A DNA stretch of 64,000 nt from Umezawaea endophytica. Its GTDB lineage: Bacteria; Actinomycetota; Actinomycetes; Mycobacteriales; Pseudonocardiaceae. Location: NCBI RefSeq assembly GCF_025061645.1, contig NZ_JANYMP010000022.1, positions 1 to 64,000 on the forward strand, read 5' to 3'. Both the position numbers and the translations under genes were made by a program. The notes under the pieces are model-generated. The model was not told the origin of the DNA. It saw only the letters and a list, made by a program, of their open reading frames with translations, and did no database searches. This document shows, piece after piece, positions 46,699 to 55,923 of this stretch. Numbering within the stretch: position 1 is the stretch's first letter; each line of letters starts with the position of its first letter.

Positions 46699-47630
46699 GA
46701 CCGGTCTCCCTCATGTCCTCGGCGGTCACCCTCGACGGTCGGTTCACCAGGGAGAAGCTGGCTGACGCGCTGCGGAGGCTGTGCGCCGAGCACGGTCTGG
46801 ACCACCGCGGCGCGCGGCTCCTGAAGTTCACCAGCAATGCCGTTTTCGAGCTCCCCGCCGAGCGGGCGGTGGTGCGGATCGTCGGCTCGACGCGGCTGCG
46901 GCACCGCGCGGCCAAGGTCGTCCGGGTCGCCACCTGGCTGGCCGAGCACGACGTTCCCGCCGTCCGCCTGCTGACCGGTTTCCCGCTGCCGGTGGTCGTG
47001 GGCGACCACCTCGCGACCCTCTGGCACCACGTCCCCGGCACAGCTCAACCGGCCCGCGCCCTCGACGGCCGAGACCTCGCTCGGGTGCTGCGGAGGCTGC
47101 ACGAGCTGCCCGCTCCGCCGTTCGAACTGCCCGAATGGGCACCGCTCGACGACGTTCGGCGTCGACTCGCCGATGCGGAAGAACTGTCCGGTTCGGACCG
47201 CTCCTTCCTGGAGGAACGCTGCGCTTCGCTCGACGAACGGCTCGCCGGGCTGCGGCCCGCCCTGCCGACGGGCGTCCTGCACGGCGACGCGCACCTCGGC
47301 AACCTGATCGCGAGCCCGTCCGGCCCGGTGCTGTGCGACTTCGACTCGACGGCGACCGGCCCGCGCGAGTGGGACCTGAGTTCGCTGCCCGTCGGTGTGG
47401 CGAGGTTCGGCCACTCGCCAAGGTGGCAGCGGCAGCTCGTCCGCGGCTACCGCTTCGACGTGACCAGGTGGGACGGGTTCCCCGTGCTCCGCGACCTGCG
47501 TGAGCTGAAACTCACCACGAGTGCGCTGCCGATCTTGCGCAGCCACCCCGGCGTGCGGGTTGAGCTGCGGCGACGCCTCACCGCGCTGCGCCGCGGCGAT
47601 ACCACGTCCAGGTGGTCGCCCTACCGCTGA
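46695..47630 (+). CDS. Aminoglycoside-phosphotransferase-fold kinase
   Basis: A 311-residue APH/ChoK-family protein. Catalytic motif HGDAHLGN has Asp198 and Asn203, and metal-binding Asp215 lies in LCDFD. The N-lobe is compact, with KFTSNAVFELPAERAVVRIV. Substrates in this family range from antibiotics to small metabolites, so resistance cannot be inferred. Its GTG overlaps the XRE-TPR stop (GTGA), so regulator and kinase are translated together. Confidence 0.85.
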   Translation: MRPVSLMSSAVTLDGRFTREKLADALRRLCAEHGLDHRGARLLKFTSNAVFELPAERAVVRIVGSTRLRHRAAKVVRVATWLAEHDVPAVRLLTGFPLPVVVGDHLATLWHHVPGTAQPARALDGRDLARVLRRLHELPAPPFELPEWAPLDDVRRRLADAEELSGSDRSFLEERCASLDERLAGLRPALPTGVLHGDAHLGNLIASPSGPVLCDFDSTATGPREWDLSSLPVGVARFGHSPRWQRQLVRGYRFDVTRWDGFPVLRDLRELKLTTSALPILRSHPGVRVELRRRLTALRRGDTTSRWSPYR

Positions 47631-47759
47631 GAACCTGTCTGTTGGGCCACGAACCGGTAACGCCCGCCCGTCGGTTTCCGACGTTGGCAGGGAAGGGCGC
47701 ATTTTTGCGGCGCCCCGGAGTACCCGGTGCGGTTCTGATGGCGAGGTAGGTAGCCACCG

Positions 47760-48059
47760 ATGCGTGAGATCGTGACTCGGATGGGGATGAGGCGGTGGCG
47801 TGCGCGTCGTGCGCTGAGGTCCGCCCGTTTGCTCGACGAGGTCGTCGACACGCAGTTGCCGCTGCTCGCCGCGTTCAGCGAGGAGCGCCGCCGCCGTTCG
47901 GCCGACTACCTGGCCGAACTGGTGAAGCTCGCCCAGGACTACCGGTACTTCGCGGACGGCTGGATCGACGCCAAGGAGCTCGACCGGCGTGGGCAGTTGG
48001 CGATCGAGCAGCTCAGCAGGCTGCGTGAGGACCCGACCGCGCGACTGATCAACGACTGA
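47760..48059 (+). CDS. Hypothetical small basic helical protein
   Basis: A 99-residue protein, mainly helical, with an Arg-rich N-terminus (MRRWRARRALRSARLLDE) and the segment YLAELVKLAQDYRYFADGWIDAKEL. No family recognised. It starts 129 bp after the kinase gene. Composition and codon use are normal for the window. Confidence 0.62.
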   Translation: MREIVTRMGMRRWRARRALRSARLLDEVVDTQLPLLAAFSEERRRRSADYLAELVKLAQDYRYFADGWIDAKELDRRGQLAIEQLSRLREDPTARLIND

Positions 48060-48167
48060 CCCCGGAATCGCAGCTCAGCGCGCCAGGGTTACCGCTTGGC
48101 GAGTGTGATCATCCAGTTGGCCCCTGTTCACCTGCTGTTTCTCGGATGACCCTCGAGTCCCGCCTGG

Positions 48168-49187
48168 TCAGGCGACCGGGGCGCTCGCGAGGACCACGGC
48201 AAGGCCGAACGCGACGCCCATGGTGGTCAGTTCGACGGCCGCCCAGGCGAGGACGGCGGTCGGCTGGTGCTTGGCGATGTGCGGCAGGAGCCGCCACCGG
48301 ATGTTGGCCCCGAGCAGCGCCAACGCCCCCGCGCACACGGCCTTGCCGATCAGCAGCAGGCCGTACGACGTGGTGAACAGCGATCCCGGCAGCGAGACGA
48401 CCGGGTTGAGGCCGAGTTCCAGCAGGCCGTTGAACAGGCCCGTCGCGGTCACCAGCGCCAGGCTGAGCGTGGCGAGCTTGGAGAACTTCGGCAGCGCCTC
48501 GGCCAGCAGGCCCTTGCGGTGGGCGACCAGCGCGATCAGGGCGCCGAGACCACCGGTCCACGCCGCGGCGCCGAGGACGTGCAGTTCCATCGAGATCATC
48601 GAGTAGTCGTGGAACTGCCAGTTCGACGCGTGCCCGGTGACCGGGAGCGGCAGCAGGCCGAACATGGCGATCAGGATGCGCAGCTCGGCGGGCACGCTCT
48701 CGCCCCTGCGGGCGGCCAGCGAGCCGACCCACACGTAGGCCATCGCGCACACCGCGCTGAACAGCAGGCCCTGACCAGCGGCGACGCGCTGCACGTAGTC
48801 GACGACGCTGCTGATCGTGAGCGGCTGGCCCGGACGGACCTGGTAGGCCCGGATGACGATGGACAGCAGAGCGGTGAGCACCCAGACCGCAGCGGCGACC
48901 ACCGCGGCGGGCCGGGCGATACGCAGCACCGGTTCGGTGACCGTCGGCCTGCTGAAGCCGAGCAGCTTCGGCAGCAGGCTCAGCCCGACGACGACGGTCG
49001 CGGACAGGTCGAGCAGCACCCGCACGAGCGGGTGGAGGAACTGGACCACCGGTCCCGCCTCGGCGATCCCGACCACGGTCGTCGTGGTCGAGAGCGCCAG
49101 GCCGAGCAGCACGCCCGCCACCCCGCCCGCGACGAGGCCGCCGAGCACGGAGTACCTGGTGGGAGAGGTGGTCCAGTCCGTCCTCAC
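48168..49187 (-). CDS. copD: CopD family membrane protein
   Basis: A 339-residue polytopic membrane protein with about eight helices. CopD-family features are GHASNWQFHDYSMISMELHVLGAAAWTGGLGAL, where histidines on membrane helices may bind copper, and LFTTSYGLLLIGKAVCAGAL. It probably transports copper or delivers it inward together with CopC. Its GTG at 49187 overlaps the copC stop by four bases. Upstream in-frame codons are the shadow of copC. Confidence 0.9.
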   Translation of the reverse strand: MRTDWTTSPTRYSVLGGLVAGGVAGVLLGLALSTTTTVVGIAEAGPVVQFLHPLVRVLLDLSATVVVGLSLLPKLLGFSRPTVTEPVLRIARPAAVVAAAVWVLTALLSIVIRAYQVRPGQPLTISSVVDYVQRVAAGQGLLFSAVCAMAYVWVGSLAARRGESVPAELRILIAMFGLLPLPVTGHASNWQFHDYSMISMELHVLGAAAWTGGLGALIALVAHRKGLLAEALPKFSKLATLSLALVTATGLFNGLLELGLNPVVSLPGSLFTTSYGLLLIGKAVCAGALALLGANIRWRLLPHIAKHQPTAVLAWAAVELTTMGVAFGLAVVLASAPVA

Positions 49188-49753
49188 TGGTGCTGGTCCT
49201 CCTTGACGCCGCCGCGCAGCGCGAGGAACACACCGCCGCCGAGCAGCACCACGGCTCCCACGATCCACACCCAGATCGGCACGCCACCACCGGTTTCGGT
49301 GGTGCTGCCCTCCGCGGGCGTGGTCGCCGGGTTGGCCGCCACCTCGTCGGCCGGGGCGGGCGTTCCCGTTCCCGCCTTGGTGAGGGTGAACTTCAGCGAG
49401 TCCGCCACGGGGTGGCCGTCGGCCGAGAGGATCCGGTAGCTGACGGTGTACTCGCCCGCCGGGCCGAGCGGTCGCAGCGCCAGGGACACGACGTTGTCCT
49501 TGACGGTCGGTTCGCCGACACCCTCCCAGTGGCCGCCGTCCGGGCTGGTCACCGAGATCGCGTTGAGGCCGGGGCCGCCGTTGACCGGCTGGTCGAACGT
49601 CAGCGAGACGGTCGAGGGTCCGGCCTCGACCGACGAGCCCGCCAGCGGGTCGCTGCCGACCAGCACGTTGTGCGCCAGCGCCGGGCCCGCGAAGCCGAGC
49701 ATCATCCCGCCCGCGACGAGACCTGCCAGGAGCAAGGAGAACCCGCGCCTCAT
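49184..49753 (-). CDS. copC: CopC family copper-binding protein
   Basis: A 189-residue secreted or membrane-anchored protein. The signal peptide ends at PALAH so that His becomes the N-terminal residue, the typical copper ligand (HNVLVGSDPLAGSSVEAGP). A beta-sandwich domain with YRILSADGHPVADSLKFTL follows, then a Thr/Pro linker and a C-terminal membrane helix (VWIVGAVVLLGGGVFLAL). The start overlaps the ycnI stop by four bases. Confidence 0.92.
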   Translation of the reverse strand: MRRGFSLLLAGLVAGGMMLGFAGPALAHNVLVGSDPLAGSSVEAGPSTVSLTFDQPVNGGPGLNAISVTSPDGGHWEGVGEPTVKDNVVSLALRPLGPAGEYTVSYRILSADGHPVADSLKFTLTKAGTGTPAPADEVAANPATTPAEGSTTETGGGVPIWVWIVGAVVLLGGGVFLALRGGVKEDQHQ

Positions 49754-50517
49754 GCCGCGGGCTTCCCGCTGCCACGACGGGAGCGCAGGACGGCGCCCGC
49801 GCCGAAGCCGAGTCCGAGCGCGCCGACCACGAGGCCCGCGCCGCCCAGGTAGCGGGCGGTGGTGTCCGTGCCCGCGGCGGCGGTCGTGGTCTCGGAGTGC
49901 TCGTCGCTGCCCGCGGCGGTGGCGGAGGCGTTGTGCGCGTCCGCGCCACCGGCCTTGGCGACCAGGTTCAGCACGGGGGCGGGCTTCGCGGGCTCGGCGG
50001 CGCCCTCGGCGGCGGGGGGAGCGTCCCACGCGACGACCTCGCCGCTGCTGTAGGTCTGCGTGGTCGGCAGCAGCAGGCGGTCGGTGTCCTCCGGCAGCGG
50101 GCCGACGGACAGGTCGAACTCGTTGAACTGGCCGGGCTCGATCTGCACGCCCGCGTCCGCGGTCCAGGTCACGGTGCTGGGGGCCTCGGTGACCTCCTTG
50201 CCGTGGCTGGTGATCGGCTTGGGCAGCTTGGCCTTGACGACCTCGACCTTCCAGCCGGGCACGGGCTTGCTGCTGACCGAGGCCAGCGGGTACTCGGGGG
50301 GCAGGGTGAGCTGGAGCTTCACCGTGCCCGCGTCGGGGCGCTCGTTCGGGACCCGGATGGTCACCTTGGTGTAGCCGCCCTTGGTGGCGGGGCTGGGGGT
50401 GGAGGCCGTCACGTGGGCGGACGCGAGCCCCGCGGTGCTGAGGGCGATCACGCCCGCGGCGGAGAGGACGGCCGCGCCGCGGGCCAGCGTGCGCACGCCA
50501 AATCGATTTGTCGACAT
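49750..50517 (-). CDS. ycnI: YcnI family copper-binding protein (DUF1775)
   Basis: A 255-residue exported protein. The signal peptide ends GLASAH, exposing the copper-binding N-terminal His in HVTASTPSPATKGGYTKVTI. The DUF1775 domain includes RVPNERPDAGTVKLQLTLP and TWTADAGVQIEPGQFNEF. A His/Thr-rich segment and a C-terminal membrane helix with LPXTG-less basic tail follow. ATG at 50517 after AGGAGC. It belongs to the four-gene copper-type operon. Confidence 0.92.
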   Translation of the reverse strand: MSTNRFGVRTLARGAAVLSAAGVIALSTAGLASAHVTASTPSPATKGGYTKVTIRVPNERPDAGTVKLQLTLPPEYPLASVSSKPVPGWKVEVVKAKLPKPITSHGKEVTEAPSTVTWTADAGVQIEPGQFNEFDLSVGPLPEDTDRLLLPTTQTYSSGEVVAWDAPPAAEGAAEPAKPAPVLNLVAKAGGADAHNASATAAGSDEHSETTTAAAGTDTTARYLGGAGLVVGALGLGFGAGAVLRSRRGSGKPAA

Positions 50518-50549
50518 GTTGAGGTAGCTCCTGGGATAGACCGGAGTGT

Positions 50550-51095
50550 CTAGGGGACTCGGTTGACCAGGACTACGGGCGGCCCGCGGCGGCCGTTCAC
50601 GATTCGCAGGAGCAGTTCGATGAGCTGAGGACCACCGGCGGCGCGGATCGCGGTGGACCGGGGACCGGGGACCGGGCCGGGAGCCCACGTCCTCGGCAGC
50701 AGCCGGGACACCGCGTCGACCAGCGAGACCAGCGCGGAGTCGGCCTTGGCCAGCAGCAGGCCGGTGGCCAGCGCCGCCAGGACGTGCGCGGTCGTCATCT
50801 GCACCGGGTCGAACCCGAGGCCCGCGGCGGGCGCCCGGTGGTGGTGCACGAGGTCGAGCAGTTCGTGCTGGGCGAACTGGGCCACCCCGAGTGCCGCGAG
50901 GATCGTCAGCGGGCCCCGGTGGCGATCGGCCAGCGCGGTCGCCGCACCGGCGACGAGCAGCACCAGCGGCAGCACGGGCGCGAACCCGGACAGGCTCCCA
51001 CCCGCCGCGCCGTGGGCGGCGACGCTCAGTGCCGCGGACGTGACAGCCAGCAGCAGACCGCGAACGACGCGGGTACTGGCGGGCTTGGGGGTCAC
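50550..51095 (-). CDS. His-containing membrane protein, first gene of the copper operon
   Basis: A 181-residue membrane protein with about four helices. Polar residues are clustered: QHELLDLVHHHRAPA and PVQMTTAHVLAALATG place several His and Met near membrane segments. No family was recognised. The GTG at 51095 follows TACTCT by six bases, the geometry of a leaderless start. It lies 32 bp upstream of ycnI, so a role in copper handling is inferred from both operon and residues. Confidence 0.7.
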   Translation of the reverse strand: MTPKPASTRVVRGLLLAVTSAALSVAAHGAAGGSLSGFAPVLPLVLLVAGAATALADRHRGPLTILAALGVAQFAQHELLDLVHHHRAPAAGLGFDPVQMTTAHVLAALATGLLLAKADSALVSLVDAVSRLLPRTWAPGPVPGPRSTAIRAAGGPQLIELLLRIVNGRRGPPVVLVNRVP

Positions 51096-51221
51096 TCCAT
51101 GAGAGTAGGAGAACGACCCGGACGGGCGTAAGTCGCCATGTTTGAGCATTCGGAGCAGCGGGTACCGGCTATCCGGATGCAGTCTCGCAACAGGATCAGG
51201 ACAGGGCTCAGGAGGCCACGT

Positions 51222-52886
51222 GTGACCACGCCGCTCGAACGACCCCTTCCCGGCGAGCCGTCTGCCGAACGCGCAGATCGGCCTGCTCGCACCGACAAGG
51301 TGGTGTTCGGTGTTGCCGCCGCCATCACCCTCTGCTTCGTCGCCTGGGGCGTCCTCGCCACGGATTCCCTGGCTTCGGCGTCCAAAACCTCATTGACGTG
51401 GATCATCGGAAATCTCGGCTGGGCGTTCGTGCTGTCCGCGTCCGGCTTCGTGGTGTTCGCGCTGTGGCTGGCGTTCAGCCGCTACGGCCGGATCCCGCTC
51501 GGCCAGGACGACGAGCAGCCGGAGTTCAGGACCATCTCGTGGGTCGCGATGATGTTCAGCGCGGGCATGGGCATCGGGCTGATGTTCTACGGCGTGAACG
51601 AGCCGCTGACGCACTTCGTGAAACCGCCGCCGGGCACCGTCGAGGGCGGATCCGACCAGGCGGTGCAGACCGCGATGGCGACCACGATGTTCCACTGGAC
51701 GCTGCACCCGTGGGCGATCTACGCCGTCGTCGGGCTGGCCATCGCGTACGGCAGCTTCCGCCGCGGTCGCAGCCAGTTGATCAGCGCGGCGTTCGCGCCG
51801 CTGCTGGGGACGAAGCGGACGAACGGCCCGGCGGGTCGGGCGATCGACGTGCTGGCGATCTTCGCCACGCTGTTCGGGTCGGCCGCGTCGCTCGGGCTCG
51901 GCGCGTTGCAGATCGGCAGCGGCCTGGAGGTCGCGGGCTGGGCCGGTGAGGTCGGCAACGGGATCCTGGTCGGCATCATCGCCGTCCTGACGGCCGCGTT
52001 CGTCGCGTCGGCCGTGTCCGGGGTGTCGAAGGGCATCCAGTGGCTGTCCAACATCAACATGGTGCTGGCCGTGGTGCTCGCCGCGTTCATCTTCGTGGTC
52101 GGCCCGACGGTGTTCATCCTCAACCTCGTGCCGACGGCGCTCGGCGACTACATCCGCGAGATGGCCGACATGGCGGGCCGCACGGCCGCGTCCGGCGGTG
52201 ACGCGACGGAGGCCTGGCTGTCCGGTTGGACGATCTTCTACTGGGCCTGGTGGATCTCGTGGACGCCGTTCGTCGGCATGTTCATCGCCCGGATCAGCCG
52301 CGGCCGCACCATCCGCCAGTTCGTGGCGGGCGTGATCCTGGTGCCCAGCGGCGTCAGCGTGGTGTGGTTCGCGATCCTCGGCGGCACGGCGATCTTCACC
52401 CAGCGGTCCGGCGTGGACCTCGCGGGCCAGGCCACACCCGAGGGGCAGTTGTTCGCGCTGCTGGACAACTTCCCGCTCGCGGCCGTCGCCGGTGTCGTCG
52501 TGATGCTGCTCGTGGCGATCTTCTTCGTCTCGGGCGCGGACGCCGCGTCGATCGTGATGGGCACGCTGTCCCAGAGGGGTTCGATCACGCCCAACAAGCG
52601 CGTGGTCGTGTTCTGGGGTGTGCTGACCGGCGCGGTGGCGGCGGTGATGCTGCTGGTCGGCGGCTCGAACGCGCTGACCGGGTTGCAGAACCTGACGATC
52701 ATCGCCGCGCTGCCGTTCCTGGTGATCATGATCGGGCTGTGCGTGTCGCTGGCGAAGGACCTGCGCAGCGACCCGCTGATCAGGCGGGAGGAGCGGGTCG
52801 CGGAGGCGATGGAGAAGGCGACCGCCGAACTCGGTCCGGAAGAAGCCGCGCTCCGAGCCGTCGAACAGGTGACGGCGAAGCGCTGA
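51222..52886 (+). CDS. BCCT family transporter (betaine/choline/carnitine)
   Basis: A 554-residue, 12-helix transporter. The signature is WAWWISWTPFVGMFIARISRGRTIR. GAGMGIGLMFYGVNEP-like sequence is present as SAGMGIGLMFYGVNEPL in helix 3. These carriers import betaine, choline or related osmolytes, usually with sodium. The GTG at 51222 has AGGAGG at ideal spacing. A C-terminal charged tail (about 35 residues) may be an osmosensor, as in BetP; this is inferred. A perfect hairpin follows. Confidence 0.93.
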   Translation: MTTPLERPLPGEPSAERADRPARTDKVVFGVAAAITLCFVAWGVLATDSLASASKTSLTWIIGNLGWAFVLSASGFVVFALWLAFSRYGRIPLGQDDEQPEFRTISWVAMMFSAGMGIGLMFYGVNEPLTHFVKPPPGTVEGGSDQAVQTAMATTMFHWTLHPWAIYAVVGLAIAYGSFRRGRSQLISAAFAPLLGTKRTNGPAGRAIDVLAIFATLFGSAASLGLGALQIGSGLEVAGWAGEVGNGILVGIIAVLTAAFVASAVSGVSKGIQWLSNINMVLAVVLAAFIFVVGPTVFILNLVPTALGDYIREMADMAGRTAASGGDATEAWLSGWTIFYWAWWISWTPFVGMFIARISRGRTIRQFVAGVILVPSGVSVVWFAILGGTAIFTQRSGVDLAGQATPEGQLFALLDNFPLAAVAGVVVMLLVAIFFVSGADAASIVMGTLSQRGSITPNKRVVVFWGVLTGAVAAVMLLVGGSNALTGLQNLTIIAALPFLVIMIGLCVSLAKDLRSDPLIRREERVAEAMEKATAELGPEEAALRAVEQVTAKR

Positions 52887-52894
52887 CCTGACGA

Positions 52895-52923
52895 GGTGCC
52901 GCCCCGGACGCCGGGGCGGCACC
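52895..52923. terminator. Bidirectional terminator
   Basis: A perfect 13-bp GC stem (52895-52907 with 52911-52923) with loop ACG lies between the convergent BCCT (plus) and DUF6474 (minus) genes. Confidence 0.85.
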
Positions 52924-52925
52924 GC

Positions 52926-53363
52926 TCAGGAGACGCCCAGTCGGCGCAGCAGCTCGTTCTCCAGGACGTCCAGGTCCGCGCCCACCGCGCGGTGCGCCGC
53001 CTTGCGCCGGGGCGTCGGCATGCGCTCGGCCGCCCGGACGGCCGCCGCCAGCTTCACCAGCCGCGACTCGGTCTCGGTGACGTAGTCCGCGTCCTTCGCC
53101 CGCAGCTCGTCCAGCGCCTGCGCGAAGCCCGCGATGCGCGCGTGCAGGCGCGCGCCCTTGCCGGTGTACTTGGTCAGGTCCTCGACGCCCACCCCGAGCC
53201 TGCGGGCGCGGTAGTGGTCGTACCGGTCGCTGACCAGGCCCGCCGCCTTCGCGGCGAACGGCGCGAGCACCGGGATGAGGACGGGACCGACGACCTTGGC
53301 CACGCCAAGCAGGTTCTTCGCCTTGGCGGGCGTGAGCCGGGGACCGAGTGCTTTGCGTGCCAT
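52926..53363 (-). CDS. DUF6474 family protein
   Basis: A 145-residue protein. The conserved N-terminus has MARKALGPRLTPAKAKNLLG and a hydrophobic segment KVVGPVLIPVLAPFAAKAAG. A basic helical middle (SDRYDHYRARRLGVGVEDL) and a helical C-terminus follow. Actinobacterial family of unknown function (assignment from memory). The ATG at 53363 has GGAGGTGG upstream. It diverges from the TM0106-type nuclease gene. Confidence 0.78.
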   Translation of the reverse strand: MARKALGPRLTPAKAKNLLGVAKVVGPVLIPVLAPFAAKAAGLVSDRYDHYRARRLGVGVEDLTKYTGKGARLHARIAGFAQALDELRAKDADYVTETESRLVKLAAAVRAAERMPTPRRKAAHRAVGADLDVLENELLRRLGVS

Positions 53364-53480
53364 GGTGGCGCCACCTCCTACCCGGAACAGTAGAGCCGAG
53401 ACCCGCCCGCCGCACAAAAGATCCACAGGAGTGCGCAGGTTGCGCGCACGTCCTGGCGGGGCGCGGCATACCCTTCACCG

Positions 53481-55124
53481 GTGACTTCCCAGGTGCAGCT
53501 AGACGCCGGCGTGGTCACTCGTTGTCGGCGGCGGGTGCACCTGGAGAACGATCCGGCGATGCGCGACGTCGCCAGGTCCCCGGTGGACCCGGCGGGTGAG
53601 CAGCGCAAGGCCGACGCGGTCGAACACCGTCGCCAGGTGGCGTCGACGCTGGCCAAGGTGTTCGGGTCCGAACTCATGGAGATCCCGCACGGGCCGGAGA
53701 TCAGCACGGCCGACCGGGAACGGGTGACGCTCGCGGCGATGCGCATGGGCACCCCGTACATCTGGGGCGCCGCGCTGCCGCGCGACCCCACCGGTGGCCG
53801 CCGCGGCGGCATCGACCTGCTGGTCAAGGACACCACCGGCTACGTGCCGGTGCTGGTCGTCCGGCACAAGACCAGCGACCCCGGCCAGGGCGCCCGCACG
53901 TCACCGCTGTCGCACCCGCAGCCGAACGGCGCCCGCGTCGACCCGGTGCGCAAGGTCCGGCCGCAGCCGCGCGACCAGCTCAGGCTGGCGCACGCGCAGC
54001 GCCAGCTCCAGGCCGCCGGGTTCGCCAAGCACGGCCGCGCGATGGGCGGCGTGATCGGCATGGACGCGGACGCCGTGGTGTGGCACGACCTGGAGGCGCC
54101 GACCTGGCCCGGCGGGCGGACGGCGCTGTCCGAGTACGACGCGCGGTTCTCCGACCGGCTCGCCGTGGCGGGCGCGGCCAACCGCGGTGACGAGCCGTTG
54201 GCGAAGCCGTCGCGGATCGTCGAGTGCAAGTCGTGCCCGTGGTGGCCCGTCTGCGACGACGAGCTGAAGGCGACCCGCGACGTGAGCCTGGTCGCCCGCG
54301 GCGAGGACGCCGTGGCGCTGCGCAAGGCCGGGGTGTCGACGGTGGACCAGCTCGCCGAGCAGCAGGTCGGCGGCACGCCCCTGCTCCAGCTCGTGGGGAT
54401 GCCGTTCGACGACGCGGTGGTGCTGGCGCGGGCGTGGCTGCGGGACCTCACGGTCGTGCGCCGGTCGGAGACCTTCGCGGTCCCGAGGGCGGACGTCGAG
54501 GTGGACGTCGACATGGAGAGCTTCGGCGACCTGGGCGCGTACATGTGGGGCTGCTGGCTGTCCGGCGAGAACGTCGACGAGGAGCCCGGCTACCGCGCGT
54601 TCGCCACGTGGGACCCGGTGCCCAGCGACGACGAGGCGCGCTCGTTCGCGGAGTTCTGGACCTGGCTCACGGCGGTCCGGCTGCGGGCCCGTGCGCGCGG
54701 GCTGAGCTTCCGCGCGTACTGCTACAACGAGTTGGCGGAGAACCGCTGGCTGCTGGGGTCGGCGGAGCGGTTCAAGGGGATGCCGGGCATCCCGCCGATC
54801 GCGCAGGTCCGCGAGTTCATCAAGTCGGACGCCTGGGTGGACCTGTTCGGCATCGTGCGCGAGGAGTTCCTGTGCGCGCACGGCAAGGGCCTCAAGACGA
54901 TCGCCCCGGTCGCGGGCTTCACCTGGCGCGACCCGGAGGCGGGCGGCGAGAACTCGATGCGCTGGTACCGCGACGCCGTGGGCATGGACGGCCTGCCGCC
55001 CAACGACGCGCAGCGGCAGCGGCTGGTCGAGTACAACGAGGACGACGTCCGCGCCACGCACGCGCTGCGCAACTGGATGTCGTCCGAGGACATCAAGCGG
55101 CTGCCGTTCGCGGGCGACCTGTGA
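53481..55124 (+). CDS. TM0106 family RecB-like nuclease
   Basis: A 547-residue protein. The N-terminal PD-(D/E)XK/RecB-like half has GIDLLVKDTTGYVPVLVVRHKTS and ends in a cysteine cluster CKSCPWWPVC that may hold an iron-sulfur centre. The C-terminal half is a predicted RNase-H-fold exonuclease with VDVDMES, as the first acidic motif, and YNEDDVRATHALRNWM. The expected Glu of the exonuclease I motif lies in DMES. Family role in DNA processing is inferred. GTG start at 53481. Confidence 0.88.
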   Translation: MTSQVQLDAGVVTRCRRRVHLENDPAMRDVARSPVDPAGEQRKADAVEHRRQVASTLAKVFGSELMEIPHGPEISTADRERVTLAAMRMGTPYIWGAALPRDPTGGRRGGIDLLVKDTTGYVPVLVVRHKTSDPGQGARTSPLSHPQPNGARVDPVRKVRPQPRDQLRLAHAQRQLQAAGFAKHGRAMGGVIGMDADAVVWHDLEAPTWPGGRTALSEYDARFSDRLAVAGAANRGDEPLAKPSRIVECKSCPWWPVCDDELKATRDVSLVARGEDAVALRKAGVSTVDQLAEQQVGGTPLLQLVGMPFDDAVVLARAWLRDLTVVRRSETFAVPRADVEVDVDMESFGDLGAYMWGCWLSGENVDEEPGYRAFATWDPVPSDDEARSFAEFWTWLTAVRLRARARGLSFRAYCYNELAENRWLLGSAERFKGMPGIPPIAQVREFIKSDAWVDLFGIVREEFLCAHGKGLKTIAPVAGFTWRDPEAGGENSMRWYRDAVGMDGLPPNDAQRQRLVEYNEDDVRATHALRNWMSSEDIKRLPFAGDL

Positions 55125-55143
55125 GGCCGCCCGCGGCCGGTGG

Positions 55144-55902
55144 CTAGCGGGGCGCCATGCGGAGGGCGCCGTCCATGCGGATGACCTCGCCGTTCAGGTA
55201 GTCGTGCTCCACGATCGTCAGCGCGAGCTGCGCGTACTCCGCGGGCAGGGCCAGGCGCTTGGGGAACGGGACGCCGGAGGCGAGGCCTGCGCGGAACTCG
55301 TCGGAGACGGTCGCGAGCATCGGGGTGTCCACGATGCCGGGCGCGATGGTCATGACGCGGATGCCGACGGACGACAGGTCGCGGGCGGCGGGCAGGGTCA
55401 TGCCGACCACGGCCGCCTTGGACGACGCGTAGGCGACCTGGCCGATCTGGCCGTCGTAGGCGGCGATGGACGCGGTGTTGATGACGATCCCGCGCTGCCC
55501 CTCGTCCAGCGGCTCGGTCTTGCCGATGGCCGCCGCGGCCAGCCGGAGCACGTTGAACGTGCCGACGAGGTTGATCTCGACGACCTTGCGGTACAGGTCG
55601 AGGTCGTGGGGGCCGGTCTTGCCGACGGTCCTGCTCGACGGGCCGATGCCCGCGCAGTTGACGACGATCCTCAGCGGGAAGCCGGAGCCCGCGGCGGTGT
55701 CCACCGCGGCCTGGACCTCCTCGGGGGAGGTCACGTCGGCGGGCAGGTACGTCACGCCCTCGACGGGTTCGGCCTTCTCGATGCCCGACGGCAGGTCGAG
55801 CGCGAACACCCGCGCGCCCTTCGCCGCCAGAGCGCGCGCGGTCGCCCCACCGAGGCCCGACGCACCACCTGTCACGATCGCCGCGGTACCCGTGATCTGC
55901 AT
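55144..55902 (-). CDS. SDR family dehydrogenase (3-hydroxyacyl-CoA dehydrogenase-like)
   Basis: A 252-residue classical SDR with TGGASGLGGATARALAAKG, a DVTS loop, NCAGIG, NTASIAAYDGQIGQVAYASSKAA (Ser, Tyr and Lys all present) and PGIVDTPML. It resembles the HSD17B10-type 3-hydroxyacyl-CoA dehydrogenases by GQ(I)GQVAYASSK, suggesting fatty-acid or isoleucine degradation. The ATG at 55902 is a single good start. The gene is convergent with the nuclease gene. Confidence 0.9.
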   Translation of the reverse strand: MQITGTAAIVTGGASGLGGATARALAAKGARVFALDLPSGIEKAEPVEGVTYLPADVTSPEEVQAAVDTAAGSGFPLRIVVNCAGIGPSSRTVGKTGPHDLDLYRKVVEINLVGTFNVLRLAAAAIGKTEPLDEGQRGIVINTASIAAYDGQIGQVAYASSKAAVVGMTLPAARDLSSVGIRVMTIAPGIVDTPMLATVSDEFRAGLASGVPFPKRLALPAEYAQLALTIVEHDYLNGEVIRMDGALRMAPR

Positions 55903-55923
55903 GCGGCCCAGGTTAACGCTCGT

